Shown here: piece by piece, positions 28,807 to 38,267 of the stretch
Layout: every line of letters starts with the position of its first letter
How positions within the stretch are numbered: position 1 is the first letter of the stretch
Source of the DNA: Caballeronia terrestris
Lineage (GTDB): Bacteria; Pseudomonadota; Gammaproteobacteria; Burkholderiales; Burkholderiaceae
NCBI RefSeq assembly: GCF_001544515.1
Contig: NZ_FCOL02000002.1
Location: 1 to 64,000 of the forward strand
Direction: 5' to 3'
DNA: 64,000 nucleotides
Program-made: the position numbers and the translations under genes
Notes under the pieces: model-generated
Databases searched by the model: none
Told to the model about the DNA's origin: nothing
The model's input: the letters and a program-made list of their open reading frames with translations, nothing else

Positions 28807-29441
28807 GAAGGGAATGAGGTTCCATTCAGCAAATGTCGAAACTTATCGAACGTTCAACGTTGTTCATCCAACGTTGAACAGAGGTGGCCGCGCAGATTCA
28901 CCCGGTCGGATAAGTGGAACGCTCGGGGCCTGAGCAGGCGATAAAGCCGACAAAGGAAGCAGGAAGACGTCGAAGAGAACCTGACGGACGCACTCAACCG
29001 CGTCCTGAACCTGATCTCGGCGATCAGTCGGCGTGGCCAACTCCGTTTCATATGCTTTGAAGGCATCTTCAAGGTGTACGCCTCCCACCACCTGTTTGTG
29101 CTCACATCGTCGGGGCGATAATCGTCGGGTGAACACCGCTCCCTAAGTAAGCAACGCGGACAGGCGCTGGACCAATACGCCTGCGGAGTCATGTTATTTT
29201 CAACGATCTTGAATCGACGAATCGGACGCTCGCGCTATCCGGCCATTTACCTCGGTGCGAACGAGCGCAAGCGTCATTGCGCCGCTTCATCTTTCACCCT
29301 CGTTCGTTCGTCGCTGATTCCGACGTAATGAGATGATGTAACCCTCCTCCCCTGTTACCGCAATGATTATAACGTCTGATGAAATCAGGGAAAATAGTGT
29401 TATATAATCCGCGTGTCCGGACCAATGATGAGGAGATCCGA
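28807..29441. other. Gene-poor left flank of the glycan island
   Basis: About 630 bases with no recognisable gene. Two overlapping minus-strand frames at 28854-29192 and 28864-29136 have no family features or ribosome binding sites. Base composition falls after about 29.3 kb. A TATAAT at 29403-29408 may serve the methyltransferase gene at 29442. No tRNA or direct repeat was found here. Confidence 0.4.
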
Positions 29442-30050
29442 ATGGCGTTCACCCAAGACTGGTTTTCAAATTCGATTCCGGCGTGGGAAACATCCCTCAA
29501 ATCGTTCGTAGGTCAGCCAAGCATCCAGGTCCTCGAAATCGGATCATTTGAAGGAAGAGCTACGTGCTGGCTGCTCGATAATGTTCTAACCGGGCATGAA
29601 AGCAAAATTCACTGCGTCGATCCTTGGGTCGGCCCAATCTACGAACGATTCAATGAAAGTGTTCGAGCTCACCGAGATCGTGTCGTGATGCATCGCGGCA
29701 AAAGCGAAGACATGCTCCCTGCCATTCCCGGTCCATTTGACGTTGTGTACATAGACGGTCTACATCTGGGCTTCAACGTCCTTCAAGATGCAACGATGAC
29801 ATGGAACAAGCTGAAGATCGGGGGTGTGATGATCTTCGACGACTATCTTTGGGAACACCAGTCCTTGGACAGAACGCTAGTGCCCAAGGATGCGATAGAT
29901 GGATTCCTTACCGTCATTCACGGTCGATATGAATTGCTGCACTTGAGTTATCAAGTGATCATCCGAAAAAACGATAAAGGCGCGCATTTCGATAAACAGT
30001 ATTTCGACTTTTGCCAGAGCATTACCAACGACCTCGCTCCGATTTTTTAA
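29442..30050 (+). CDS. SAM-dependent methyltransferase (class I)
   Basis: From ATG 29442 the protein is 202 residues. A GAGGAG site seven bases upstream supports this start over 29379. Motif I is VLEIGSFEGRATCWLL, then CVDPWVGP, and FDVVYIDGLH with LKIGGVMIFDDYLW, as in the Methyltransf_24 family, whose members methylate small molecules or sugars. It stands first in the AT-richer island, separated from the next gene by over 800 bases. Substrate unknown; a glycan sugar is a reasonable guess from the neighbours. Confidence 0.85.
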   Translation: MAFTQDWFSNSIPAWETSLKSFVGQPSIQVLEIGSFEGRATCWLLDNVLTGHESKIHCVDPWVGPIYERFNESVRAHRDRVVMHRGKSEDMLPAIPGPFDVVYIDGLHLGFNVLQDATMTWNKLKIGGVMIFDDYLWEHQSLDRTLVPKDAIDGFLTVIHGRYELLHLSYQVIIRKNDKGAHFDKQYFDFCQSITNDLAPIF

Positions 30051-30887
30051 GAAGCGGCGCTTACGCTGGTCTTGGTAACGATTTCTGAGCAAACGCAGTT
30101 GCGCGTCGAAACACGCTTCCAACCTGGATCGTAGTCTTAAAGCGAGCCGACATTGGTCGGCACCCTCGTCCTGAGGCGCAGCGAAGTAAAACATGACGCC
30201 TTTTTTGATCGTCCCTTGCAAAACTGAACGCGAATAATTGCTACGATTAAAATCGTAGTTATCGATACGGGCGACGCGTGTTGCAGCGCTGATAAAGCAG
30301 CGTACCTGATTTTCCCCAGCCAATGCGCTTCACAAATACCCCGTGCGAAAGGTTCGGCCGTTTTCATCTAGGTTCAGTCTTCGAGCTCAACCCTTCCATC
30401 GTTACGCTTGCATCGGCAAGCGGTTGATCGGACGCCATCCGTCGAAACTCTGACGAATCAAGCCATACACTGATTTCCGCTTCCGCAATCGTTTTGGACA
30501 TGCCGAAACGTCGAAGGACGGTTCTTGGCAACGCTCAAGCGCTTGCGTGGTGCGCACGTTTGGAGGTGCCGGTCAAAATCCGGGTCTGAGACTCGATGGA
30601 CAGTGCCTTTCTTGTTCATCGACGAGGCAATTTGGGGTATTGTTGTCATGATAGAAACGCACAGAAGTGGGTGCATGGATTCGCAGCCTACGGTCATATC
30701 GGCTCGGGCGGTTTGCCTCACTCGTCGAATTTGCTAAGCAAATCTGACAAAACTTAAAACTAATGGTGGTGGCATCAAATTAAATATCCTGGATAAATCT
30801 CGCACAACACGGATTTTCGACTGTTTCCTGCCGGACGTTTTAACTTTGGGTAGGCAGCAGATGATTCACTAACTTTTTTTGATAAAC
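30051..30887. other. Gene-free stretch inside the island
   Basis: No convincing gene in about 840 bases. Open frames on both strands are short, mutually overlapping and without ribosome binding sites. The last 150 bases are AT-rich and should include the promoter of the GT2 gene at 30888. Decayed gene material is likely but I could not name it. Confidence 0.4.
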
Positions 30888-32120
30888 ATGCCTGTTACCT
30901 CGATAATTGTGCCTTTTTTCAACCAGATTAATTATTTGGAACAATGTTTAACGAGCGCACTTGCTCAGACGTTGGAAGATATTGAGGTCATTCTGGTCAA
31001 TGACGGTTCTACAGAAGACCCCTCTTCGATCGTGAGCCGTATCAACGACCAGCGCATTAAGTTGATTAACCAGTCGAACGCTGGGGTTGCCGCTGCCCGC
31101 AATACCGCAATCGACGCCTCGCAAGGAGAGTTTCTGGCCTTCCTTGATGCCGACGACTGGTGGGCGCCTACAATGATCGAAACTCTTGTCGACGCGTTAC
31201 GTGAACGCCCACAACACGGTCTCGCGTATTGCGATATAACCCACGTCGATTCCAAAGGGAAAGTCGCAGACGGATATAGTGTCGCCGAATCGCGCGCGCA
31301 GTTGAATGGAAATATTCTGCCTTCGCTGCTTGTTGGAGGATACTTTCCGCCGGGCGCGGTACTTGCCCGGACTTCCGCCGTCAAGCAGATTGGCGGCTTT
31401 GACATCACACTGGGCGGGTGCTGTGACTGGGATTTGTGGATTCGTCTGGTCGTCGCGGGATATGACACAATCTTTTGTGCACAGCGGCTTGCCTTTTATC
31501 GTTTGCACGATCAGTCAATGAGCAAAAATCAGTTGCATATGCGGCAGACTGCGATTGCGACTTTGGCAAAGAGCATGTCGTCACATCCCACACAAATGGC
31601 TGAAGCTAGCCAGGCTTTGATCGAATCTTCTGCAGCGTTGTGGTCGAGCAATAACGAAGCGGCAACGGAAATACGTAACTGCCACAAAATGATTTCTGAA
31701 CTTCGATCGTACATCGATCACTTGATTGAAGGAAAGGGTTGGCTTGAGCACCAATGGCAACTCCATGTGGCGGCTGTGAATGAAAAAGAAAAGCTCATTG
31801 TAGAGCTTAAAGCGCAGATGGAGAAGGCTTTAATAGCGACTCGCGCAACAAACCGACAGACGATTCTCGACTCAGGCTTGTTCGACGCGGATTTCTACTT
31901 AAATAGGTATCCTGACGTTGCTGCTGCAGGAGTCGATCCACTCCAACACTACGTCGAATGCGGCGGTCAAGAAGGGCGTCGCGGGCATCCATTGTTTGAC
32001 CCCACGTGGTATTGGACGCAGTTTCCTGAGGCACAAGCGAATGGGGTCCACCCGCTTGTTCATTATTGGACCGTCGGCAAACTGCAGGGTGCATCGACTA
32101 AAGATCCTGCTGAACAGTAA
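30888..32120 (+). CDS. GT2 glycosyltransferase with C-terminal PDVA/EGR modules
   Basis: From ATG 30888 the protein is 410 residues; a TTG at 30879 would add three. Residues 1-220 are a GT-A domain: TSIIVPFFNQINYLEQCL, ILVNDGSTED, NAGVAAARNTAI and FLDADDWW with the DxD-like metal site. A helical, charged segment follows (about 240-320). The C-terminal 75 residues hold two modules, FDADFYLNRYPDVAAAG...HYVECGGQEGR and FDPTWYWTQFPEAQANG...HYWTVGKLQG. AT-rich codon use differs from the core genes, a sign of transfer. Donor and acceptor are unknown. Confidence 0.87.
   Translation: MPVTSIIVPFFNQINYLEQCLTSALAQTLEDIEVILVNDGSTEDPSSIVSRINDQRIKLINQSNAGVAAARNTAIDASQGEFLAFLDADDWWAPTMIETLVDALRERPQHGLAYCDITHVDSKGKVADGYSVAESRAQLNGNILPSLLVGGYFPPGAVLARTSAVKQIGGFDITLGGCCDWDLWIRLVVAGYDTIFCAQRLAFYRLHDQSMSKNQLHMRQTAIATLAKSMSSHPTQMAEASQALIESSAALWSSNNEAATEIRNCHKMISELRSYIDHLIEGKGWLEHQWQLHVAAVNEKEKLIVELKAQMEKALIATRATNRQTILDSGLFDADFYLNRYPDVAAAGVDPLQHYVECGGQEGRRGHPLFDPTWYWTQFPEAQANGVHPLVHYWTVGKLQGASTKDPAEQ
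31878..32099 (+). repeat. Two tandem PDVA/EGR modules
   Basis: Two consecutive units of about 37 residues at the C-terminus of the GT2 enzyme. The first is canonical; the second has PEAQ in place of PDVA and KLQGA in place of EGR. The same unit recurs at 33057-35735 and in the fusion enzyme at 2789-6436. Confidence 0.7.
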
Positions 32121-32355
32121 TTTATCCCCTTGGACATAAGTTAAATGGCGTCTCCAAGAAAATGTCGCGGGCTGCATTTTCCGAAGACGGAAGCGATCAA
32201 TGTTCACTCGGTTGTTCCCGATTGGACGGTTGGCGTGCTATATGGACGCCGTCCAATATAAGCAACGAAAGTTCCGACGACGCTATACGATGCTCTGGGA
32301 AAAATTTGAACGCCCGGCATATGAATCAATATGCTCATAAAGACCGTTCTGCCCG

Positions 32356-33060
32356 TCAAAACCGGACGAGTTCGGTCGGCCAAGGGACTACGTCACTGCT
32401 ATTAGCCCGCGCACTTTGTGAACCGTGGCGACGTCGTTTGACGTGAATCGTCCCCGGTACCGGTTTGTGCGCATATCCTTCTGCGAGCGTCATGCAGTTC
32501 CAGTGCCAATCTTCGTGACCATAACCCAGAAGTAACTCATTCTTTCGAAACGGAGTCTTGAGGTATGTCTGGCGCGGTGCAAAGGAAAGTGCATCCCAAT
32601 AGTTTCCAATTTGCAAATAGTCTCGATCAAAGTCTTTTTGTTCAGAATCCGCGTGAAGCCAAAACAAACGCTCGTTTCCAAAAATAATGTTTAATTCCGA
32701 ATGGAGGACAACGTCTCGCCCTAGAAGCGAATAATACTCGTACGCTGCAGTGAGCCAATTAAAACTCCAAAGATCGTCAGCGTCAAGAAACGTCACAAAC
32801 TCTCCTTTCGCCTGCTCGGCACCGTGATTTCGCGCGAGTGCAGGATCGCCGAAATCGGTGGTGATTACGCGCGAATCATCTCCAATGACATTCTCAAACA
32901 TTGAGCGTGTCAATTGATCGGACCGGTCGAGTACGATCAGAGGCTCCACGTTCAGTCCGCGCTCGCGCGCATGACTTATCGATTCGCGAAAACTCGTGAT
33001 AGACGGTCCACTTAATAGCCCTTCCCGATGGCCGGTGATAACCGCAGAAATGTGTATCAT
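32356..33060 (-). CDS. GT2 family glycosyltransferase
   Basis: A 234-residue single-domain GT-A enzyme. It opens HISAVITGHREG, has LIVLDRSDQ in the position of the usual VDDGS strand, ALARNHGAEQAKGEFVTFLDADDLW with the metal-binding Asp pair, and GHEDWHWNCM, corresponding to the catalytic ED region. Its ATG overlaps the stop of the upstream 892-residue glycosyltransferase by 4 bases, so the two are translated together. No membrane segment is seen. Sugar unknown. Confidence 0.83.
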   Translation of the reverse strand: MIHISAVITGHREGLLSGPSITSFRESISHARERGLNVEPLIVLDRSDQLTRSMFENVIGDDSRVITTDFGDPALARNHGAEQAKGEFVTFLDADDLWSFNWLTAAYEYYSLLGRDVVLHSELNIIFGNERLFWLHADSEQKDFDRDYLQIGNYWDALSFAPRQTYLKTPFRKNELLLGYGHEDWHWNCMTLAEGYAHKPVPGTIHVKRRRHGSQSARANSSDVVPWPTELVRF

Positions 33061-35735
33061 TTTAAGCGTTCTCGGTCGAATATGTCTTTTAGCTGTGTAA
33101 CGTAAGAGTCCATACTATGGCGATTTGACGCACGATCTTGTAATCGTTTGGCTCTCTGAATACGCTCCGCGGGATTGCCGAGTGCTTCGCGAATTGCATC
33201 GACATAAGCTTGTACGTTTGAAAAATCCTCGACCGGCCAACCTGTCTCGTTGTCGATGAGCTCGGGAACTCCCCCGACCGAACTTGCAACAATCGAAATA
33301 CCCTGAAGGCCCAACTCGATCAAAATCGTTGGCATCCCCTCCCACTCCGAGGTGAATAACCATAGGTCTGAATCATTTAGAGGCAATTCGTCGTAAGTTC
33401 TGAACGAGTCGTGCAAAAGTAGATTTTGCGGGGAGTGTGTAAGATCAGGCCCCGCGTCAAGCAGCGATTTTCCCCAGCAGATAAAATCCACATCCGGCAT
33501 CTGGTGCGCGATGTCCTGAACCAAGTCGAACCGCTTCTGCCTATCTAGGCGTCCAGCCCATAGGACGCGTGCGCGCTCCCTGCCGCGATGCCTTAGAGCG
33601 CTTTGTTCAGCAGCGACCACGTCCGGTCGTATGCCTCGCGATGGCGAAAACAGCGGAACAACCTTACTCGCTACCGTGTCGGGTAAGTTGTAAATCTCCC
33701 TTAATTGCTCGCGCAGATAGACGGTGTCTGTGAATGTTGCTGCAAGCAGGTGCGCGGTTTCCGGAAAATATTCACTCGGATACCCAACTAACGCTCCGGT
33801 TGGCGTTCGATCCCAGCAAAATAAGTACGAGTACAGGTTTATGGCGTTGTTCAGCCGCGCGCCGAAACGGACGAACGTATCCCAGCATAGTCGGCTATTC
33901 ACATTTATTACGCGCTGCGGTGCGAGTCCCAGCAATAAGCCGTAGAGTAGTAGCTGCGAGTGTATTGGCTCTACCGTAGAAAATACATCCGAAACATCTG
34001 CGACATCAACACCAACGGGAACCCAGTCGGGGCGTTCAAAATGGGGCTGATCTGTCCGGAGAATGAGAATTGATTTTTGGCGGGCGATTTTCAAAATCGC
34101 TTCGCTTAGCTGGCATGAGACAAGGTCGGCGCCGCCGGTTCGGATCCACGGAACACATATGATTGTCTCGTAATGCTTCGCTCCGATGCGTTCACGCAAC
34201 GCCTTTCGTGCCGTCTCACGGTAATCGAACAAAGGCGGCACAAGCACTTCCTTGATGTCCGCAATATCGCCGATAGCCGGCTCAATTTTCACGAGTCGAC
34301 GTGCAATCTCGGCAGTAATGGTCGCCGAGAGAATATGGTCAATCTTTCTCTTATAGAAAAAATAGGATGCGAATTGATCGTCGCTCGAGACCGAATTTGC
34401 CGCGAAGAATGCCTTCCAGCGATAGAGGTTCCTATCGACATCTTGCTCTTTCGTGGAAAACTGGGGCGCGAGGACTATGTCGAAAGTTGCCTTAGCCTTA
34501 CGACCCTCAAATATGCCCCATCTGACAAAATGCTCGTATGGCCAAATGAAGTTTTCGTCGATATCGCGGTTCGTAATGCAGTACCAAGCTTCATCAAAAG
34601 CTTTGGTCGGCACTATTCGCTGATCGAAACCATCGATCAGAAAATCTAACAGCGCGCTGCAGCCAACGCTCAGTTCTTTTCCACGCTGCCGACATGCTTC
34701 TCTGTAAAATGCGCAGTCGAATAATGGGCCGATGTCTAGGTCGGCGAACATCCCTTCACGAAGGACATACAATAGCTTGTCAAGTATATCGAGACCTTGC
34801 GCCGCCACCGACTCCGAAACCGTTGCAAAGGGAGAAAAAAGCGCTAGAAGTATCACGAATTTTCTTCTTCCAACTCTTTCTAGCCAGTCGTTTGACGTCA
34901 ACACAAATTGAGCATAGAAGTCGATAAAAGCGTCTCCCTGCTTCGTGCTGCATGAATAGATATGAGCAAGTTCAGGAATTGGCGGGACACCCTTTGCTAA
35001 ATCTACTTTTAGATAACGTTGATATGTCGCTTGATCAGCGAATCCTTTGAGCTCGGACTTTTGGACATACCAATTAATGTCGAATAGAGCGTGCGGGGAG
35101 CGACCTTCTGGCTGCCCTTCCCGAATAAAGTGTACAAGAGGATTGACTTCGGCCTTTGCGACATCGGTATATTCGCGAAGATACCAGGCACTGTCAAAAA
35201 AAACACTTGGTCGTCGGCCTTCGCGCCAGCCATCGCGAATGTAATGCCACAATGGTTCGCCGCCCGAGCTAGGAACGTCAGGATTGGTAGATGCATAGTA
35301 GGTCGGGTCGAACATGCCCGATTGGTCGACAGTCTCGAAGTCCTCTTGCAACTCGCTCTCACGTGTGTCGTCAGTCTCCTTAGATTCAATGGTCACGTCG
35401 AACGCAAGTTCGCTGAGGGGAAAGCGCCCTTCTTGCATACCGTGGCAGAGAAAATGAACGAGGGGGTTGGCGCCGCTTTCGGCAACGTCTGGATAATGCT
35501 CCAGATACCATTTACCGTCGAAATTTGGACTTGGAGCGCGTCCTTCTTTCCAGCCATACTCGAGATAGTGCGCTATCGGATCGTCGCAACTATTGGCTAC
35601 ATCTGGATTCGCGAGCTTATACCACGCGCTGTCGAAGTACTTAGAATCCCGGATGATCTCATAGTTGATATCTTGCGTTGGCTCACTCACAACGGCTGCA
35701 TCGATTTTACGTCGGCGATTCCTGAGAAGACTCAT
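33057..35735 (-). CDS. GT4 glycosyltransferase with long modular N-terminus
   Basis: An 892-residue protein in two parts. Residues about 33-250 and 335-420 hold PDVA/EGR modules: four clear copies (33-72, 72-113, 141-181, 180-219) and about three degenerate ones. From about 522 comes a GT-B enzyme: YETIICVPWIRTGGADLVS, RVLWAGRLDRQKRFDLV, LWLFTSEWEGMPTILIELG and VGGVPELI with the GT4 catalytic E-x7-E region. It would transfer a sugar from an NDP-sugar in the cytoplasm. The modules may bind a partner or the growing glycan. It couples to the GT2 gene by ATGA overlap and follows a methyltransferase gene, with about 90 bases between. Confidence 0.87.
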   Translation of the reverse strand: MSLLRNRRRKIDAAVVSEPTQDINYEIIRDSKYFDSAWYKLANPDVANSCDDPIAHYLEYGWKEGRAPSPNFDGKWYLEHYPDVAESGANPLVHFLCHGMQEGRFPLSELAFDVTIESKETDDTRESELQEDFETVDQSGMFDPTYYASTNPDVPSSGGEPLWHYIRDGWREGRRPSVFFDSAWYLREYTDVAKAEVNPLVHFIREGQPEGRSPHALFDINWYVQKSELKGFADQATYQRYLKVDLAKGVPPIPELAHIYSCSTKQGDAFIDFYAQFVLTSNDWLERVGRRKFVILLALFSPFATVSESVAAQGLDILDKLLYVLREGMFADLDIGPLFDCAFYREACRQRGKELSVGCSALLDFLIDGFDQRIVPTKAFDEAWYCITNRDIDENFIWPYEHFVRWGIFEGRKAKATFDIVLAPQFSTKEQDVDRNLYRWKAFFAANSVSSDDQFASYFFYKRKIDHILSATITAEIARRLVKIEPAIGDIADIKEVLVPPLFDYRETARKALRERIGAKHYETIICVPWIRTGGADLVSCQLSEAILKIARQKSILILRTDQPHFERPDWVPVGVDVADVSDVFSTVEPIHSQLLLYGLLLGLAPQRVINVNSRLCWDTFVRFGARLNNAINLYSYLFCWDRTPTGALVGYPSEYFPETAHLLAATFTDTVYLREQLREIYNLPDTVASKVVPLFSPSRGIRPDVVAAEQSALRHRGRERARVLWAGRLDRQKRFDLVQDIAHQMPDVDFICWGKSLLDAGPDLTHSPQNLLLHDSFRTYDELPLNDSDLWLFTSEWEGMPTILIELGLQGISIVASSVGGVPELIDNETGWPVEDFSNVQAYVDAIREALGNPAERIQRAKRLQDRASNRHSMDSYVTQLKDIFDRERLK
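35079..35639 (-). repeat. Array of PDVA/EGR protein modules
   Basis: Encodes four clear units of about 40 residues with the pattern FD-x2-WY-x5-PDVA-x5-PL-x-H-Y/F-x3-G-x2-EGR-x-P. Copies 1-2 and 3-4 form pairs separated by an acidic linker of about 27 residues. Divergence between copies shows an old duplication, not recent slippage. Confidence 0.75.
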
Positions 35736-35823
35736 AACAAAAATTGTATCGTAGGCATACTACTAAAAAATCGGCGGATTCGGAATAGCGCATCGGGGTG
35801 ACTTGCCACATCGTCGGGCTTAC

Positions 35824-36687
35824 CTACTCTTTTCTAAGGACGACAAGCTGCTGAAAAGGCGGTAATGCGGGGAAGCTGTCGACGTATGTAAGTATCCTCC
35901 CCCAAACCCTACGAATGTATTCATCCCTGTAGAAGACATTCGCACTGTAAGATCTCTCGGAATGCCACCGAAATACCGTACGATCTGACGGCAACTCTTT
36001 ATTATTTTTTTTATCGGCAAAATCAGGGTGCGCATTCAGGGCAGCATAAATCGGCCATGTGGGTTTCATTTCCTGCCAAGTACGCTGGTTGTGGATCGTA
36101 AGCCACGCAATACCACCTGGACGCAAGATACGCCTGAGTTCCATGAGCCAGGTTGTGTCAAAACATTCTACGTGCGTAAAAACAGAAAAGGCGGTTACAA
36201 CATCGATGCTAGCATCCGGCAGTTGCAAAGAGGGAATACTCGTGTTTTGAAAAACTTTGATTTTTGTGTCTAGATGGCGCGTAATCCAGTCGACGTGCGC
36301 GCGATTGATGTCGCAACCAATGACTTCATCGAATTCGTTGTTTGCCTGGGCATGACGTATTAAGCGTCCGGTTGCACACCCGATATCAAGAATGGTCTGC
36401 GTCGCAACCTCGTGGGATTCGATCCATTCCAAGAGCTGACAGTAATCGCGCATACCAGATGCCCAGTAAGCAAAATGGTCATTGCCATAATAGCCTTCGC
36501 GCTGCTCCGTCGAAGGCAGCGGCGAATTGTCCAATGCAAGGGCGCGTTCTAATGGAAAGCGCTCACGATCCCACTCGACGCTACCCTGATCTTCGGCAGC
36601 ATACGTTGCCGCCGACCCGATGATTTGAGAAGAAACATCAGCGTACGAATTTAGGGAGATCATATCTTCCCAAGTCGAACTTGTCAT
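35824..36687 (-). CDS. SAM-dependent methyltransferase (class I)
   Basis: From ATG 36687 the protein is 287 residues; a GGAGGG ribosome binding site precedes it, so this start is preferred over 36702. It has an N-terminal helical part, motif I ILDIGCATGRLIRHA near residue 105, GCDINRAHVDWI, then LPDASIDVVTAFSVFTHVE and LRRILRPGGIAWLTIH, the Methyltransf_11/25 type. It precedes the 892-residue glycosyltransferase on the same strand and probably modifies the same glycan. Substrate unknown. Confidence 0.87.
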   Translation of the reverse strand: MTSSTWEDMISLNSYADVSSQIIGSAATYAAEDQGSVEWDRERFPLERALALDNSPLPSTEQREGYYGNDHFAYWASGMRDYCQLLEWIESHEVATQTILDIGCATGRLIRHAQANNEFDEVIGCDINRAHVDWITRHLDTKIKVFQNTSIPSLQLPDASIDVVTAFSVFTHVECFDTTWLMELRRILRPGGIAWLTIHNQRTWQEMKPTWPIYAALNAHPDFADKKNNKELPSDRTVFRWHSERSYSANVFYRDEYIRRVWGRILTYVDSFPALPPFQQLVVLRKE

Positions 36688-36854
36688 TTTCGTTCCCTCC
36701 ATAGGCGAGATGCCACTTTCTCTCGCATTAGCGACAATGATTAATAGCAGAAAATCTTATGCTTAACCATTGTTAAAGTCGATAATAAAAAAAGGCTGTT
36801 ATCAGACGTTGTACTTACCGCGGTATGTCTCCAGTCTGACAGCCCTGTGCATGT

Positions 36855-38072
36855 TCAGACTGTCTCAGGTTTTATTCTTGCATCCGGATTTTTTCTGTCG
36901 CGCGGCGTATTGCTCGTTGAGTTCACCGCGAAGTTGCCGCTTCGCTCATCGGAATGACCTAAGAGGCGATCTCGGAGCCGGATATACGGTTGTTCGACAA
37001 ACTCGTAGGTCAGTGTCGCGAAGGCGAAATAGAAGATCGCGAGACTGAAATACATAAGCAATGTGCTCCACCCGTCTTTTGCGGACCAACCCAACTTGTC
37101 CATTATTGCCAGAAGCAATGTGAGCATGGAAATATGCCCTAAATAAAGCGAATAGGAGACTTTGCTGGTGTGGGTGATTGCCACATCCAGTAACTTCAGT
37201 CCGGTTGACTCAAGTCGTATCAGCGCGGGAATGACGAACGCGATACTCACCGAAAACAGTGGAAAGAACGCGATCCTTATCAGCCGGCTTTTTTCCAGGT
37301 ATGGCACGCCAATAGACAAATAGGTTACGAGACCCACGAGTGCCAACAATCCGACGGGCCAGAAGTTCGCGATTCGATTGAACGTTTCTGGATGGTTTAT
37401 CCGAACATAGGCAAGCAGGACGCCAATAAATAGTGAGTCAAGTCTGCAGATTACAATCGATCGCACGAACGAGTCGAAACCGGCCCATTCTTCTGCCTCA
37501 ACCGAAAACACGACCCGTGCTACCAGCGGTATAAAAATAAACACCAATGCAGTGGCGAGAATTGACTTACCTGAGGTCTTGAACAACTTTACGAAGCCGA
37601 GGAAGGTCAGTGGCAACAGCAGATAGAACCACTCCTCGACCGCCAAGCTCCACGAGTGAGTGAAGAAGGGTAAGGTAGGCCACGCGAGATTCTGTAAAAA
37701 AAGAAAAAACGGCCAGACTTTTGTTAGATCAGCCGGCCCGTGGTAATCGAATCGGAGGTAAAGAAGGAGAAAAAAAACATAGGCCGGCAAGGTACGGGCC
37801 CACCGACGTTTCCAAAAGTCGATAATGTCATGCTTAGAATGCAGCTTTCCTGCCTGCACCGATCGAATCAAGATATGTCCAATCAAGAAACCGCTCAATA
37901 CATAAAACAGTTCGACACCCGTGACAGCTTGCGGTGCAACGTATCGAACTATCCAGTTTGCGGGCGCCCCGTGATCTAACGTGTGACCAATGACCACGGA
38001 CAACACGGCACAGGCGCGCAACAAGTCTAAGCCAAAGACTCGCGAGTTGTTCGCACGGGAAGAAGTTGCCAT
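36855..38072 (-). CDS. Acyltransferase 3 family membrane O-acyltransferase
   Basis: A 405-residue integral membrane protein with about ten hydrophobic helices. It opens with LDLLRACAVLSVVIGHT, which contains the family's conserved Arg and membrane His, then GVELFYVLSGFLIG, and the TLTYEFVEQPYIRLRDR end motif. Such enzymes acetylate surface polysaccharides such as O-antigen or capsule. It is in the AT-richer island on the minus strand between the methyltransferase and epimerase genes. Start at ATG 38072 is plausible; the acceptor sugar cannot be told. Confidence 0.9.
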   Translation of the reverse strand: MATSSRANNSRVFGLDLLRACAVLSVVIGHTLDHGAPANWIVRYVAPQAVTGVELFYVLSGFLIGHILIRSVQAGKLHSKHDIIDFWKRRWARTLPAYVFFLLLYLRFDYHGPADLTKVWPFFLFLQNLAWPTLPFFTHSWSLAVEEWFYLLLPLTFLGFVKLFKTSGKSILATALVFIFIPLVARVVFSVEAEEWAGFDSFVRSIVICRLDSLFIGVLLAYVRINHPETFNRIANFWPVGLLALVGLVTYLSIGVPYLEKSRLIRIAFFPLFSVSIAFVIPALIRLESTGLKLLDVAITHTSKVSYSLYLGHISMLTLLLAIMDKLGWSAKDGWSTLLMYFSLAIFYFAFATLTYEFVEQPYIRLRDRLLGHSDERSGNFAVNSTSNTPRDRKNPDARIKPETV

Positions 38073-38267
38073 TTCACTTATGAAGTTTGTAACAAGGCGG
38101 TTAAAGGCTTACTGCACTAGCTTGGCCGATTCTGGCTGTCATCACGACCCCAATTTTGCGCTCCGCGCACTTGCCTACTCTGTTCTTGGTAGCTTTTGCG
38201 CGGAGGGCAGCAACCCGCTGTGCATCGCGTCAGTGCCAACGTCGTCAGAGACCAAATTTGCTGAAAT

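Noticed and set aside
28854..29192. Minus-strand open frames of 90-112 codons behind groES
   Set aside because: They overlap each other, lack ribosome binding sites and show no family motif; composition explains them.
29877..30323. Minus-strand frame of 148 codons after the island methyltransferase
   Set aside because: It overlaps the 3' end of the methyltransferase and has no recognisable domain or ribosome binding site.
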